Assembly (NCBI GenBank): GCA_030448185.1 | Contig: JAUJNL010000007.1 | Coordinates: forward strand, 41,152-105,151 | From: Cytophagales bacterium | GTDB taxonomy: Bacteria > Bacteroidota > Bacteroidia > Cytophagales > 172606-1 | Direction of reading: 5' to 3' | DNA length: 64,000 bases | Shown here: positions 25,215-34,710 of the stretch, in pieces | Layout: each line of letters begins with the position of its first letter | Position numbering within the stretch: the first letter of the stretch is position 1 | Made by a program: the position numbers and the translations under genes | The notes under the pieces: generated by a model | The model's input: the letters and a program-made list of their open reading frames with translations, nothing else | Databases searched by the model: none | Told to the model about the DNA's origin: nothing

Positions 25215-28058
25215 TTATCGGCTCAGGTACAGGTGCCGCTCAGAGTATACTTTCAGGAAGAAATCATCCTGGAGGTCGTCGATGAAGTAGATGGCTTCAC
25301 CGGTAGACTTCATCTCGGGACCCAGCTCCTTGTTTACATTTGGGAACTTGTTGAACGAAAACACGGGAATCTTGATGGCGTAGCCTTTTCTCTTCGGATT
25401 AAACTGGAAGTCCTTTACCTTCTTCTCGCCCAGCATCACTTTGGTGGCGTAGCTCACGTACGGCTCGTCGTAAGCCTTGCAAATGAATGGCACCGTCCGC
25501 GAAGCCCTTGGGTTGGCCTCGATGATGTATACCTTTTCGTCCTTTACCGCAAACTGAATGTTGATCAGGCCAACGGTACCCAGCGCCAGGGCAATCTGCT
25601 TGGTGTACTTTTCAATCTGCAAAATTTCCAGGGCGCCCAGGTTAAACGGCGGCAGCACGGCATTGGAATCACCGGAATGAATACCGGCCGGTTCGATGTG
25701 CTCCATAATCCCGATGATGTACACATCTTCCCCGTCACAGATGGCATCAGCCTCCGCTTCAATCGCATTTTCGAGGAAGTGGTCCAGCAGCACCTTGTTG
25801 TCGGGCATGTCCTTGAACAGTTCCACTACGTGTTGCTCCAGCTCCTTCTCGTTGATCACGATTTTCATGTTCTGACCACCCAATACGTAGGAAGGACGCA
25901 CCAGCAGCGGGAAACCCAGTTCGCGGGCTAGTTCCAGCCCTTCATCCGCATTTTCAATTACGCCAAATTTGGGATAGGGAATGTCGTTGTCACGCAGCAG
26001 GCGGGAGAAGCTGCCCCGGTCTTCGGCCAGGTCCAGCGACTCAAAGCTGGTACCAATGATTTTGATGCTGTAGCGGTGCAGTTTTTCGGCCAGTTTCAGG
26101 GCCGTTTGTCCGCCCAGTTGCACAATTACGCCTTCCGGTTTTTCGTGCTGGATAATGTCGTAAATATGCTCCCAGAAAACAGGCTCGAAGTAGAGCTTAT
26201 CGGCAATATCAAAGTCCGTAGACACCGTTTCCGGGTTACAGTTGATCATAATGGTCTCGTAGCCGCATTCCTTCGCCGCCAATACGCCATGCACGCAGGA
26301 ATAGTCAAACTCAATGCCCTGTCCGATCCGGTTCGGGCCGGAACCCAGCACCACCACTTTTTTCTTATTCGATACGATTGACTCGTTTTCCAGCCCTGAT
26401 AACGTTTCGCCTTCTGGCGTCATGGCAAAGGTAGAGTAGTAATAGGGCGTTTTGGCCTCAAATTCAGCCGCGCAAGTATCCACGCATTTATATACCCGTT
26501 TGATCCCTAACTCATTACGCTTGCTATATACTTCACTTTCCAGGCATTCCAGCAAGTGGGCAATCTGGCGGTCGGCGTAGCCTTTGCTCTTTGCTTCAAA
26601 AAGCAGGGAAGCCGGAATGGAGTCCAGGTCGTATTTCCCAATTTCCTTTTCCAGCAGAATCAACTCTTCAATCTGGTGCAGGAACCAGGGATCAATTTTA
26701 GTCAGCTTCTGAATCGTCTTGAACGGAATGCCCAGCTTAAAGGCATCATAAATATGGAACAGCCGGTTCCAGCTTGGGTGCTCCAGGCTGTAGAGCAGTT
26801 GCTCCTGATTGGTTACCTCGCGGCCGTCAGCGCCAAGGCCGTTCCGCTTGATTTCCAGCGACTGGCAGGCTTTCTGCAGGGCTTCCTGAAAGTTGCGTCC
26901 GATACCCATGGCTTCGCCTACCGATTTCATCTGCAAGCCCAGACTGCGGTCAGCGCCTTTGAATTTATCGAAATTCCAGCGGGGAACCTTTACAATGACG
27001 TAGTCAATGGCGGGCTCAAAATAAGCGGAAGTTGTTCCTGTAATGGCATTCTTGATTTCATCCAGATTATAGCCGATAGCGAGTTTAGCCGCAATTTTGG
27101 CAATCGGGTAACCGGTAGCTTTAGAGGCCAAGGCCGAAGAACGGGAAACCCGTGGATTGATCTCAATGACAATGATTTTGTCATCTGCCGGATTGACGGA
27201 AAACTGGATGTTGCAGCCGCCGGCAAACTTACCGATGCCGTCCATTGCCCGGATGGCAAGGTTCCGCATTTCCTGGTACAGCGTATCCGGCAGGGTCATG
27301 GCCGGGGCTACCGTGATAGAATCACCCGTATGAATGCCCATCGGGTCGAAGTTTTCGATGGAGCAGACAATAATGAAGTTGCCGATACTGTCACGCAGCA
27401 GCTCCAGTTCGTATTCCTTCCATCCCATGATGCTCTGCTCAATCAGCACTTCGTGTACTGGTGAAGCATGCAAGCCGGCATTCAGCGCTTTGTCGAAGTT
27501 GGCAGGTTCATTGACAAAACCACCACCGGTGCCGCCCAGGGTATACGACGGACGAATAACCAGCGGAAAGCCGATGTCCTGGGCAATTTCTTTGCCCTCC
27601 AGGAACGAACGGGCCGTTTCGCCTTTGCATACGTTCATGCCCAGTTCCAGCATTTTCAGCCGGAAATTTTCGCGGTCTTCCGTGGTTTCGATGGCTTTGA
27701 TATCCACCCCGATAATGCGTACGCCGTACTGCTTCCAAATACCTGCTTTTTCACAATCAATAGCCAGGTTAAGAGCCGTCTGACCGCCCATAGTAGGCAG
27801 TACGGCATCAACCTTTTGCTTCTCCAGGATCTCGCGGATGTACTTCTTCTCCAGCGGCTTCAGGTAAATATGATCAGCGGTCACCGGATCGGTCATGATA
27901 GTAGCCGGATTCGAGTTGATCAGAATAACCTCAATCCCTTCTTCCCGCAGGGAACGGGCAGCTTGTGAGCCGGCGTAATCAAATTCACACGCCTGGCCAA
28001 TGATAATGGGGCCAGAACCAATGATGAGAACCGATTTAATGGAATTGTCTTTGGGCAT
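25215..28058 (-). CDS. carB: Carbamoyl-phosphate synthase large subunit
   Basis: 947 residues, uninterrupted. Two homologous ATP-grasp halves are seen: SVLIIGSGPIIIGQACEFDY with GGTGGGFVNEP in the first and VVVLGSGPNRIGQGIEFDY with RPSYVLGGQNM in the second, joined by an oligomerisation domain (IDPWFLHQIEELI). The protein ends at EAIYFIDDLQDDFFLK...YLSR, so it lacks the ~130-residue C-terminal MGS-like allosteric domain of E. coli CarB; as far as I know many Bacteroidetes CarB proteins are of this short type. It makes carbamoyl phosphate from glutamine-derived ammonia for pyrimidines and arginine. carA is not adjacent. Confidence 0.95.
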   Translation of the reverse strand: MPKDNSIKSVLIIGSGPIIIGQACEFDYAGSQAARSLREEGIEVILINSNPATIMTDPVTADHIYLKPLEKKYIREILEKQKVDAVLPTMGGQTALNLAIDCEKAGIWKQYGVRIIGVDIKAIETTEDRENFRLKMLELGMNVCKGETARSFLEGKEIAQDIGFPLVIRPSYTLGGTGGGFVNEPANFDKALNAGLHASPVHEVLIEQSIMGWKEYELELLRDSIGNFIIVCSIENFDPMGIHTGDSITVAPAMTLPDTLYQEMRNLAIRAMDGIGKFAGGCNIQFSVNPADDKIIVIEINPRVSRSSALASKATGYPIAKIAAKLAIGYNLDEIKNAITGTTSAYFEPAIDYVIVKVPRWNFDKFKGADRSLGLQMKSVGEAMGIGRNFQEALQKACQSLEIKRNGLGADGREVTNQEQLLYSLEHPSWNRLFHIYDAFKLGIPFKTIQKLTKIDPWFLHQIEELILLEKEIGKYDLDSIPASLLFEAKSKGYADRQIAHLLECLESEVYSKRNELGIKRVYKCVDTCAAEFEAKTPYYYSTFAMTPEGETLSGLENESIVSNKKKVVVLGSGPNRIGQGIEFDYSCVHGVLAAKECGYETIMINCNPETVSTDFDIADKLYFEPVFWEHIYDIIQHEKPEGVIVQLGGQTALKLAEKLHRYSIKIIGTSFESLDLAEDRGSFSRLLRDNDIPYPKFGVIENADEGLELARELGFPLLVRPSYVLGGQNMKIVINEKELEQHVVELFKDMPDNKVLLDHFLENAIEAEADAICDGEDVYIIGIMEHIEPAGIHSGDSNAVLPPFNLGALEILQIEKYTKQIALALGTVGLINIQFAVKDEKVYIIEANPRASRTVPFICKAYDEPYVSYATKVMLGEKKVKDFQFNPKRKGYAIKIPVFSFNKFPNVNKELGPEMKSTGEAIYFIDDLQDDFFLKVYSERHLYLSR

Positions 28059-28082
28059 TTCGCGGGGTTAGTTAAAATCCCG

Positions 28083-28090
28083 CAAAAATA
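28083..28090 (-). promoter_or_regulatory. Candidate -7 promoter element for carB
   Basis: TATTTTTG (minus strand), followed by C, fits TAnnTTTG and lies 24 bases before the carB ATG. No clear -33 box is present. Confidence 0.4.
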
Positions 28091-28250
28091 CAGTAAAAAG
28101 TGAGATGCAGGGGCGATGCACGCATAATTACTTCATTAAAATTTTGTGAAAAATTAGGAGAACCCTACTATCTGTTGAAACAGGCTTGTAGGTTGACCTT
28201 TTCATTCTATAATTCTGTTTTCAGGATGAAAATATTCATGTCTTATGACC

Positions 28251-28272
28251 TATTTTTGCGTATCGTACGCAA
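28251..28272 (+). promoter_or_regulatory. Candidate promoter and palindromic operator ahead of the toxin-antitoxin pair
   Basis: TATTTTTG (28251-28258) fits the -7 consensus. It overlaps a perfect inverted repeat TTGCGTA-TCG-TACGCAA (28256-28272), a layout expected for autorepression by an antitoxin. The distance to the antitoxin start (28405) is long, about 130 bases, so the link is tentative. The rest of the 347-base gap 28059-28404 shows only a 16-base tandem duplication (28279-28294 and 28295-28310) and no gene. Confidence 0.4.
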
Positions 28273-28404
28273 AGTGCTAAGGTGGAATAAATTTAAGGTG
28301 GAATAAATTATAAAGTAATTGATTTATGAGGCATCTATTGTCCAATGTTTTGTCTTATATCTTGATTTCAAAATCTCCTGTTTAACCAATTAATCGATAA
28401 AAAT

Positions 28405-28611
28405 ATGAAAATCCAGTTTGTGATTGATTCAAACGGGGAGAAACTGGCTGTGATTCTGCCCATTAAAGACTATCAAAAACTCCTTGAAGCGTTAAAGGAG
28501 CTGCAAGATATTAAAGCCTACAATGAAGCCAAGAAAAATGATACTGGGGAAAGAATCCCAATGGAAGAAGCTTTTAAAATGATTGAAGCCAAACGCAAAA
28601 TCAATACCTAA
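28405..28611 (+). CDS. RelB/Phd-like antitoxin
   Basis: 68 residues: FVIDSNGEKLAVILPIKDYQKLLEALKELQDI, a short beta strand and helix DNA-binding/dimer part, then a charged tail (NEAKKNDTGERIPMEEAFKMIEAKRK) that would wrap the toxin. The ATG is preceded by an A-rich leader. Size, composition and the RelE-type gene overlapping its stop codon support the assignment. The product would neutralise the toxin and repress the pair's promoter. Confidence 0.8.
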   Translation: MKIQFVIDSNGEKLAVILPIKDYQKLLEALKELQDIKAYNEAKKNDTGERIPMEEAFKMIEAKRKINT

Positions 28612-28864
28612 TAGCTTATTCATTAACGTTGAGTAACCAGGCCTTTAAGGAGTTGGAGAAAATTCACGAACCCTTTTACTCCAGTATCAAACAAGCTATT
28701 ATGAATCTTACTGAAACTCCCCGTCCGGTTGGCTACAAGAAACTCAAAGGCCGTCCCGGCTACCGCATCCGGGTTGGGGATTATCGCATTATCTACGAGA
28801 TTTAGACAAAGAACTAATTGTAGAGATACTCACCCTAGGACATCGCAAAGACATCTACGACTAG
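28611..28864 (+). CDS. RelE/ParE-family toxin, frameshifted, start codon altered
   Basis: The frame reads AYSLTLSNQAFKELEKI...LTETPRPVGYKKLKGRPGYRIRVGDYRIIYEI, the RelE/ParE fold with its conserved GYRIRVGDYRIIYEI strand. It is broken at 28801-28803, where one missing T would continue as LDKELIVEILTLGHRKDIYD to TAG 28862-28864 (~84 residues). The natural start should be ATG overlapping the antitoxin stop (TAATG), but the sequence reads TAATA, so the start is lost or misread; TTG 28629 is a possible substitute. RelE-type toxins cut mRNA in the ribosome. As written, the toxin is inactive. Confidence 0.75.
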
Positions 28865-28882
28865 CCTACAAAACACTATTTG

Positions 28883-31222
28883 TCACTTTTTTACACTAGC
28901 CAATTCACCGCTGTTTTCGGGGGCGTGTTCAAGGAGATTAGGCAGGGTAATATAAAAACTGGTTCCTTCGCCTAGCTGACTGTTGACGGAAATGTTTCCA
29001 CCCAGTTTCTCAATCGTTTGTTTTACAATGTATAAGCCGAGTCCGGAACCATCTGATTTTTCGGTGGCCCGGAAAAACATATCAAAAATGCGGGGCAGGT
29101 ACTGCGGATCTATACCGATGCCGTTGTCTTCAACTGTAATGGAGGCGTTATGTTCGGTAGCCTCAATCGTGAACTTCACGAAATGGGAAGGCTTATAGGG
29201 GTGAGTGTACTTGAGCGCATTAGACAAGAAGTTTTTAAGGATAATGGATACCTTAAGGGGATCGCTGACAAACTGGGTGCTTTGGTTTACTTCCAGAATC
29301 AACTGCATACTTTCGGACTGTGGCATGTAGCGAAGCTCCTCAAAAGACTCCCGGATAATCCTTCTGAAGTCAATAGCGCCCATCTGAATTTCCGTACTGT
29401 TGGTACGGGAATGATTCAGGATAGATTGGATAAAGTTGTCTAATTTCTTGGCCCGGTTCTCGATCAGATCAACGTAGAAGTCAGTCTTTGCCGGATCATT
29501 TTCAAGCCGGAACACATTAATCAACCCTAAAATAGAGGACAGCGGAGCCCGCAGATCGTGGGATACTTTGTATACGTAGTTGTCCAGTTCAAAATTCCGC
29601 TTTTTAAGCTCCTGCATCGTACGCCGAAGCCGCTGCTCAGCCCGCTTCCGGTGCGTGATGTCCAGCGAGAACCCGACGCAGAGGTTATCGAAATCTCCCA
29701 GCACGGCATTCCCGACCAGCACGGGGATACGAGTTCCATTCTTGTGGTTGAACTCTTTTTCGTAGGGCGTATTTACCCCTTTCTCGGCCAGTTCCCGCTT
29801 ACTATGCACATCCAGATCCCGGTATTCGGGCGGCGTCATGGCCATCCAGTTCAGATTGCCATTTTGCAAGTCTTCGCGGGTCCAACCGAGGGTCTTCAGG
29901 AATACCTGATTGGCATCGGTGATATTGTCATTAAAATTCAGAAAGCAGATGCCAATCATATTGGAATCGAACACGGCACTGAATTTAGCCAGGCTCTCCC
30001 GGAGGGCGGATTGCCGCTCTTCGAGTTCGGTATTGAATTGTTGCAGCGTTACTGCTTTTTCTTCCAGTTCCTCTTGTGCTCTTTTGAGGGCCGTTACATC
30101 TACCATCGAACCAATGGCCCGCACGGCGTGGCCTGCCGGATCACGGAGGAGGTAGCCACGGTCCAGAATATGGGCATATTCTCCATTTGCCTTCCGGAAA
30201 CGGTATTCAGATGACCACTGCTGATGTCCGTCGAGTTCGGCTTCCTGCATGGTAGTGGCTACCCTTTCCAGGTCATCCGGATGTACTCGGTCATACCAGG
30301 AAACGGCTGAGTCAGCATCAGCCTCTTCATACCCAAACTGTTTTTTATAATTCTCGTTCCACCACAGTTTCCCGGTTGTTAAATCAGCATCCCATACTAC
30401 GTCGTTAGTAGCCTGGGTCAGGAGTTTGAATCTTTCTTCGGCCGATTGCAGTTCCTGCATGGCCCGCTTATGAGCTGAATTGTCCAGTACAAAAGCTACT
30501 CCTGTCTGCTGGTCTATTATCGTTCCACCCGCCAGCACCGAAATGCGGGTACGATCTTTCCGGGTCACCTCTTTTTCGTAAGGCGTCATCCGTCCGGCGG
30601 TCTGCATTGCTTGCCAGGCCTGCCCATCCACTTCCTTATAGTCCGGGGTAGTAGGGTCCGTCCAGTGCAAGTTCCCTTCCGCCATTTCCCGGCGGGAATA
30701 GCCCAAAATTTGAGCGAATCTCTCGTTGGCCTCTGTAAAATAACCGTGCTTATTGAAAATAGCGATGCCTGCTACATCGGATTCAAATATACCTCTGAAT
30801 TTAGCTTCGCTCTCGCGGAGTTTCTGATTTTTCTCTTCCAGTTCGGCCCGGGTAGGAATGGTTAAAAATCCTTTAACAGTTAACCCAAAAGCCATGATTG
30901 TGCAGAGGGCAGCTATGGCTGTCAGCGTTTTAATGCCCGCAGTCACATCCGTAGAGACCGGAACCCATACAATAATGATGGAGATCAGGTACATGCTGCC
31001 CACGCCGGCGGAAAAAACGCTAGCCGACAACAGCAACCAGCGTAAGGGCGTATTACGTTTGGCAAGCAGGTAAATCAGGAAAACCGGAACTATAAAGCAA
31101 GTAAGCCCAATCAGCCCGTCCGGCAGGAGTGTGAGCAACCCTTTGTCCGAACTTCCGGAGCTCTTCCAGGATAATGGCAAAAAGGCATAATACAAGAGAG
31201 AGCCCTGATGGAACAATAACAT
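28883..31222 (-). CDS. Hybrid-free sensor histidine kinase: ethylene-binding-like membrane domain, three PAS domains, HisKA-HATPase
   Basis: 779 residues. Residues ~30-125 contain three transmembrane helices that align without gaps to the ethylene-binding domain of ETR1-type receptors (DGLIGLTCFIVPVFLIYLL and TPLRWLLLSASVFSAGVG). The copper ligands Cys and His of that family are Val and Tyr here. Then come three PAS domains (FRGIFESDVAGIAIF..., FKLLTQATNDVVWDADL... and FSAVFDSNMIGICFL...), an H-box VSHDLRAPLSS, N-box NFLSNALKYT, G1 VEDNGIGID and G2 GSGLGLYIVKQ. It would phosphorylate a response regulator, but no such regulator is nearby. The ligand of the membrane domain is unknown. Confidence 0.88.
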   Translation of the reverse strand: MLLFHQGSLLYYAFLPLSWKSSGSSDKGLLTLLPDGLIGLTCFIVPVFLIYLLAKRNTPLRWLLLSASVFSAGVGSMYLISIIIVWVPVSTDVTAGIKTLTAIAALCTIMAFGLTVKGFLTIPTRAELEEKNQKLRESEAKFRGIFESDVAGIAIFNKHGYFTEANERFAQILGYSRREMAEGNLHWTDPTTPDYKEVDGQAWQAMQTAGRMTPYEKEVTRKDRTRISVLAGGTIIDQQTGVAFVLDNSAHKRAMQELQSAEERFKLLTQATNDVVWDADLTTGKLWWNENYKKQFGYEEADADSAVSWYDRVHPDDLERVATTMQEAELDGHQQWSSEYRFRKANGEYAHILDRGYLLRDPAGHAVRAIGSMVDVTALKRAQEELEEKAVTLQQFNTELEERQSALRESLAKFSAVFDSNMIGICFLNFNDNITDANQVFLKTLGWTREDLQNGNLNWMAMTPPEYRDLDVHSKRELAEKGVNTPYEKEFNHKNGTRIPVLVGNAVLGDFDNLCVGFSLDITHRKRAEQRLRRTMQELKKRNFELDNYVYKVSHDLRAPLSSILGLINVFRLENDPAKTDFYVDLIENRAKKLDNFIQSILNHSRTNSTEIQMGAIDFRRIIRESFEELRYMPQSESMQLILEVNQSTQFVSDPLKVSIILKNFLSNALKYTHPYKPSHFVKFTIEATEHNASITVEDNGIGIDPQYLPRIFDMFFRATEKSDGSGLGLYIVKQTIEKLGGNISVNSQLGEGTSFYITLPNLLEHAPENSGELASVKK

Positions 31223-31310
31223 ACGGTTGTATAGCTGGTTGCCCTAAATTCGGATTAATAAAGCCTTTTCACGCGGTGTTTCCGTAAATATTAAAAAAAA
31301 ATATGGCAGA

Positions 31311-31461
31311 GATTAGTCATTGGTCATCAGGTAATTGGTCTTTTGGGAAAAAGGTATTAGGTACTAGGGTATTAGGAGAATAGTTAATAGTGTTGACCTA
31401 AATGACTTTTTCCTAATGACCATTGACTAATACCTCAATACTCAATACCTGATGACCAATA
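31311..31461. repeat. Intergenic hairpin repeat (CATTGGTCA / GGTATTAGG words) after polA
   Basis: Perfect 15-base arms ATTGGTCATCAGGTA (31319-31333) and its complement (31446-31460) enclose further inverted words: GGTATTAGGTACTAGGGTATTAG against CTAATACCTCAATACTCAATACC-like segments, and CCTAATGACC. The right arm abuts the polA stop (31463). Confidence 0.7.
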
Positions 31462-31462
31462 A

Positions 31463-34302
31463 TTAATGCGCTTCCAGCCAGTTGGTGCCGGTACCCAGAC
31501 CAATTTCCATCGGTACCTCCAGAGGCAGGGCATGCTTCATCAGGTCCTCGATTTTATCTTTCACGTGAGCTAACTCGTCTACGTGAGCCTCAAAAACCAA
31601 TTCGTCGTGCACCTGCAGGATCATCCGGGTTTTGAGCTTTTCCCGTTGCAGAAATTCGTGGATGCGAATCATGGCCAGTTTGATCATGTCGGCGGCAGTT
31701 CCTTGAATAGGGGCATTAATGGCGTTGCGTTCGGCAAACTCCCGTTCCGTCCGGTTGGCAGAATTAATTTCCCGAAGGTACCGGCGGCGCCCCAGCAGGG
31801 TTTCGGCGTATTCGTTGCGTTGCGCCTTCCGGATGGATTCGTCCATAAACTTTTTCACTGCCGGAAACTGCTGGAAGTAGGCCTCAATAATATCGGCTGC
31901 TTCTTTGCGTGGGATGGCCAGCCGCTGCGCCAGCCCGAAGGCAGAGATACCGTAGATAATCCCAAAGTTGACCATTTTGGCCCGTCGGCGCATTTCCGAA
32001 GTGACTTCCGCCAGCGGTACTTTAAACACTTTGCTTGCGGTGGATGCGTGGATGTCTATACCGTTGCGGAAGGATTCCAGCATGGTCTCATCCTTGCTAA
32101 AGGCCGCCATAATCCGGAGCTCAATCTGCGAATAGTCCGCCGAAAGAATTACATAATCTTTGTCGTGGGCCACAAAGGCTTTCCGGATCTCACGTCCCCG
32201 TTCCGTCCGGATGGGTACGTTTTGCAGATTAGGGTTGGTGGAGCTAAGCCGCCCGTCGAGGTAACCGCCTGGTTAAAGGAAGTATGGATTCGGCCATCCC
32301 GCTTACTGATCAGGGTGGGTAAGGCATCCACATACGTAGATTTCAGCTTCTGCAGTTCGCGGAAATCGAGGATTTTCCGGATGATTTCGTGCTCCGATTC
32401 CAGCTTGGAAAGGATGTCTTCACCGGTGGCATACTGTCCGGTTTTGGTCTTTTTGGCATTTTTACCCAGATTCATCCGGTCAAACAGGATTTCACCGAGC
32501 TGCTTGGGTGAGCCAATGTTAAAAGGCGTACCCGCTAGTTCATAGATCTGCGTTTCCAGGTTTCGCAGGTCGCCCTCCAGTGATTTAGAAAGGTCTCCCA
32601 GGGCATTGTTATCAATTTTTACTCCGGTAAACTCAATTTCGGCCAGCACCGGCACCAGCGGCGTTTCCACTTCGGCGAAAGATTTTCCAGCCCGTTGTTT
32701 TTCAGCATCGGCTCAAATATGTCCTTCAGTTGCAGGGTCACGTCGGCATCCTCAGCCGCGTATTCGGTGATTTTCTCCAACTCTACCTGACTCATAGTCA
32801 ACTGGCCTTTGCCCTTCTTGCCAATCAGCGATTCGATGGAAACGGGGGTATAGTAATTCAGGTAATTTTCGGCCAGCACGTCCATGTTGTGCCGTTGCTC
32901 CGGCTCCAGCAGGTAGTGGGCCAGCATGGTATCAAAAAGCTTGCCTTGCAGGTCCACGCCGTACCCTTTCAGCACGATCATATCATACTTCAGGTTCTGC
33001 CCGATTTTTTCAATAGCCGGATTTTCCAGCACGGCCTTGAATTCGTCTACGATCTGCTGCGTTTCGGTGCGCTCACCCACAGGGACCGGCACGTAATACG
33101 CTTCGCCCTTGTAGCAGCAAAACGACATCCCGACCATATCGGCCTCAATGGGGTCAATGGCCGTTGTTTCGGTATCAAAACAGAAGGCCTCCTGCCTGGA
33201 CAGATGCTGCACCAGCATCTGGCGGAGTTCGGGAGTATTAATTAAATGATAGTGATGCAGCGTACTATGAACGGTCTTCCGCTCATCCGAAAACATCGGT
33301 GTGGAAGCAGATGCAGCAACCGGCGCTTCTTCCGTAGCAACCAGCTCTTCAAACAAACCAATCTGGCCACTGGACGAAACGGCTGGTTTCGGTTTTGCCG
33401 CTACAGGCGGAGCAACGATCTCTTCGCCGAAAATACGTTTCTTAATGGAGCGAAATTCAAGTTCATCCAGCAGGATGGTCAGCGTGTCTTTATCGGGTTC
33501 ACTGCACAAGAGTTTGCTTTCATCAAACGCTACCGGCACATTCAGATCAATGGTAGCCAGTTGTTTAGAAAGCAGGGCCTGCTGGGCGTGCTGCGTCAAA
33601 GTTTCTTTCAGCTTTCCGGTGAGTTGCCCGGCGTTGGCAATCAGGTTTTCGACGGAGCCATATTCCTGCACCAGCTTCTGAGCGGTCTTCTCCCCCTACT
33701 CCGGGCACTCCGGGAATATTATCGGAGGCATCGCCCTGCAACCCAAGTATATCCGTAACCTGCCTGACATCCTGAATATTCCAGCGATTAAGAATCTCAG
33801 GTACGCCAAGTATTTCCACCCCTTTGCCCATATAAGAGGGCTTATAGAGGTATATATGGTCCTGCACCAGCTGGCCATAGTCCTTATCCATGGTCATCAT
33901 GTACACTTCAAAGCCAGCAGCAGCGGCTTTGGTAGCAACCGTACCGATTACATCATCGGCTTCATAGCCGTCTTTCATCAGCAGCGGAATGCCAAAGGCC
34001 TCCACCAGACTTTTGATATAGGGGATATTTACGACAATATCATCAGGCATCTTCTGACGGTGACCTTTGTAGTCATCAAACATTTCATGCCGGAAAGTAG
34101 GTACGGATGATTCAAAACCGATGCCGATGTGCGTAGGCTTTTCTTTATGCAATACCTCCAGCACCGAATTGAGAAAACCGAAAGTAGCACTGGTGTTCAT
34201 GCCCTTAGAGTTGATCCGCGGGGCTTTGCTAAAAGCAAAATGGGCCCGGTAAATAAGGGCCATGGCATCGAGCAGGAAAAGTTTTTTGGTGGGTTTGTTC
34301 AT
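31463..34302 (-). CDS. polA: DNA polymerase I, three frameshifts
   Basis: Full domain order over ~945 residues. The 5' nuclease is MNKPTKKLFLLDAMALIYRA to GDASDNIPGVPGVG. The 3'-5' exonuclease has FCFDTETTAIDP, QNLKYDM and YAAEDADVT, so proofreading residues are intact. The polymerase has SADYSQIELRIMA (motif A), RRRAKMVNFGIIYG (motif B) and QVHDELVFEA (motif C). The frame breaks at the C-run 33692-33696, at 32678-32680 (one T too few on the coding strand) and near 32250. Each one-base correction restores family sequence (for example GVGEKTAQKLV). It fills gaps in replication and repair. Because polA is close to essential and the rest is perfect, consensus errors are likely. Confidence 0.92.
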
Positions 34303-34710
34303 ATAGTCAGAACCGCTGATGGAATTGATATAATGACCAGAATGATAATTTAGTTGTATGAACCGAAATGTTGAGGATTAGAAGCGTACCTGGATATTAG
34401 AATGCCAGACGCCTCATGTTAAAGACAAAATGGATACAGAATGCCTGCTGTCGCGCCTGCCTTTTGGACAATAGCTTCATTGAGCATTTGGCATTGTAAA
34501 ATAAACAATACCAACCCATCTGTTGTACAATCTTACACAAAAGTACGTAAAAAGCCGTGTGGGTCCCCTGACACGTGGCAGCATTATCATCAATAGCAGA
34601 TGCCCAAAGCCAAAGACTGAATAAAAACGGATTCAACTGAGGATTCCGCATTAAGACTTATTAGGCCATTAAGAAGGTTGTGCCTTTATTTTAATTATTG
34701 AAATATTGAA
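34303..34710. other. 408-base gap between divergent polA and the UbiA-like gene, no gene seen
   Basis: A/T-rich with GATATAATGACC-like words near the polA start. One minus-strand open frame (34397-34651) is high in Cys and Met, has no start signal and resembles no family. No tRNA cloverleaf or clean promoter could be recognised. Confidence 0.5.

Noticed and set aside
26556..27464. Long antisense open frame inside carB (302 codons)
   Set aside because: A shadow caused by the base composition of carB; carB is conserved on the other strand over its whole length.
28100..28306. 68-codon open frame upstream of the antitoxin
   Set aside because: Covers the promoter/operator region and a tandem duplication; no protein-like features.
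34397..34651. Minus-strand 84-codon open frame in the polA upstream gap
   Set aside because: No start signal and an odd Cys/Met-rich composition with no family resemblance.
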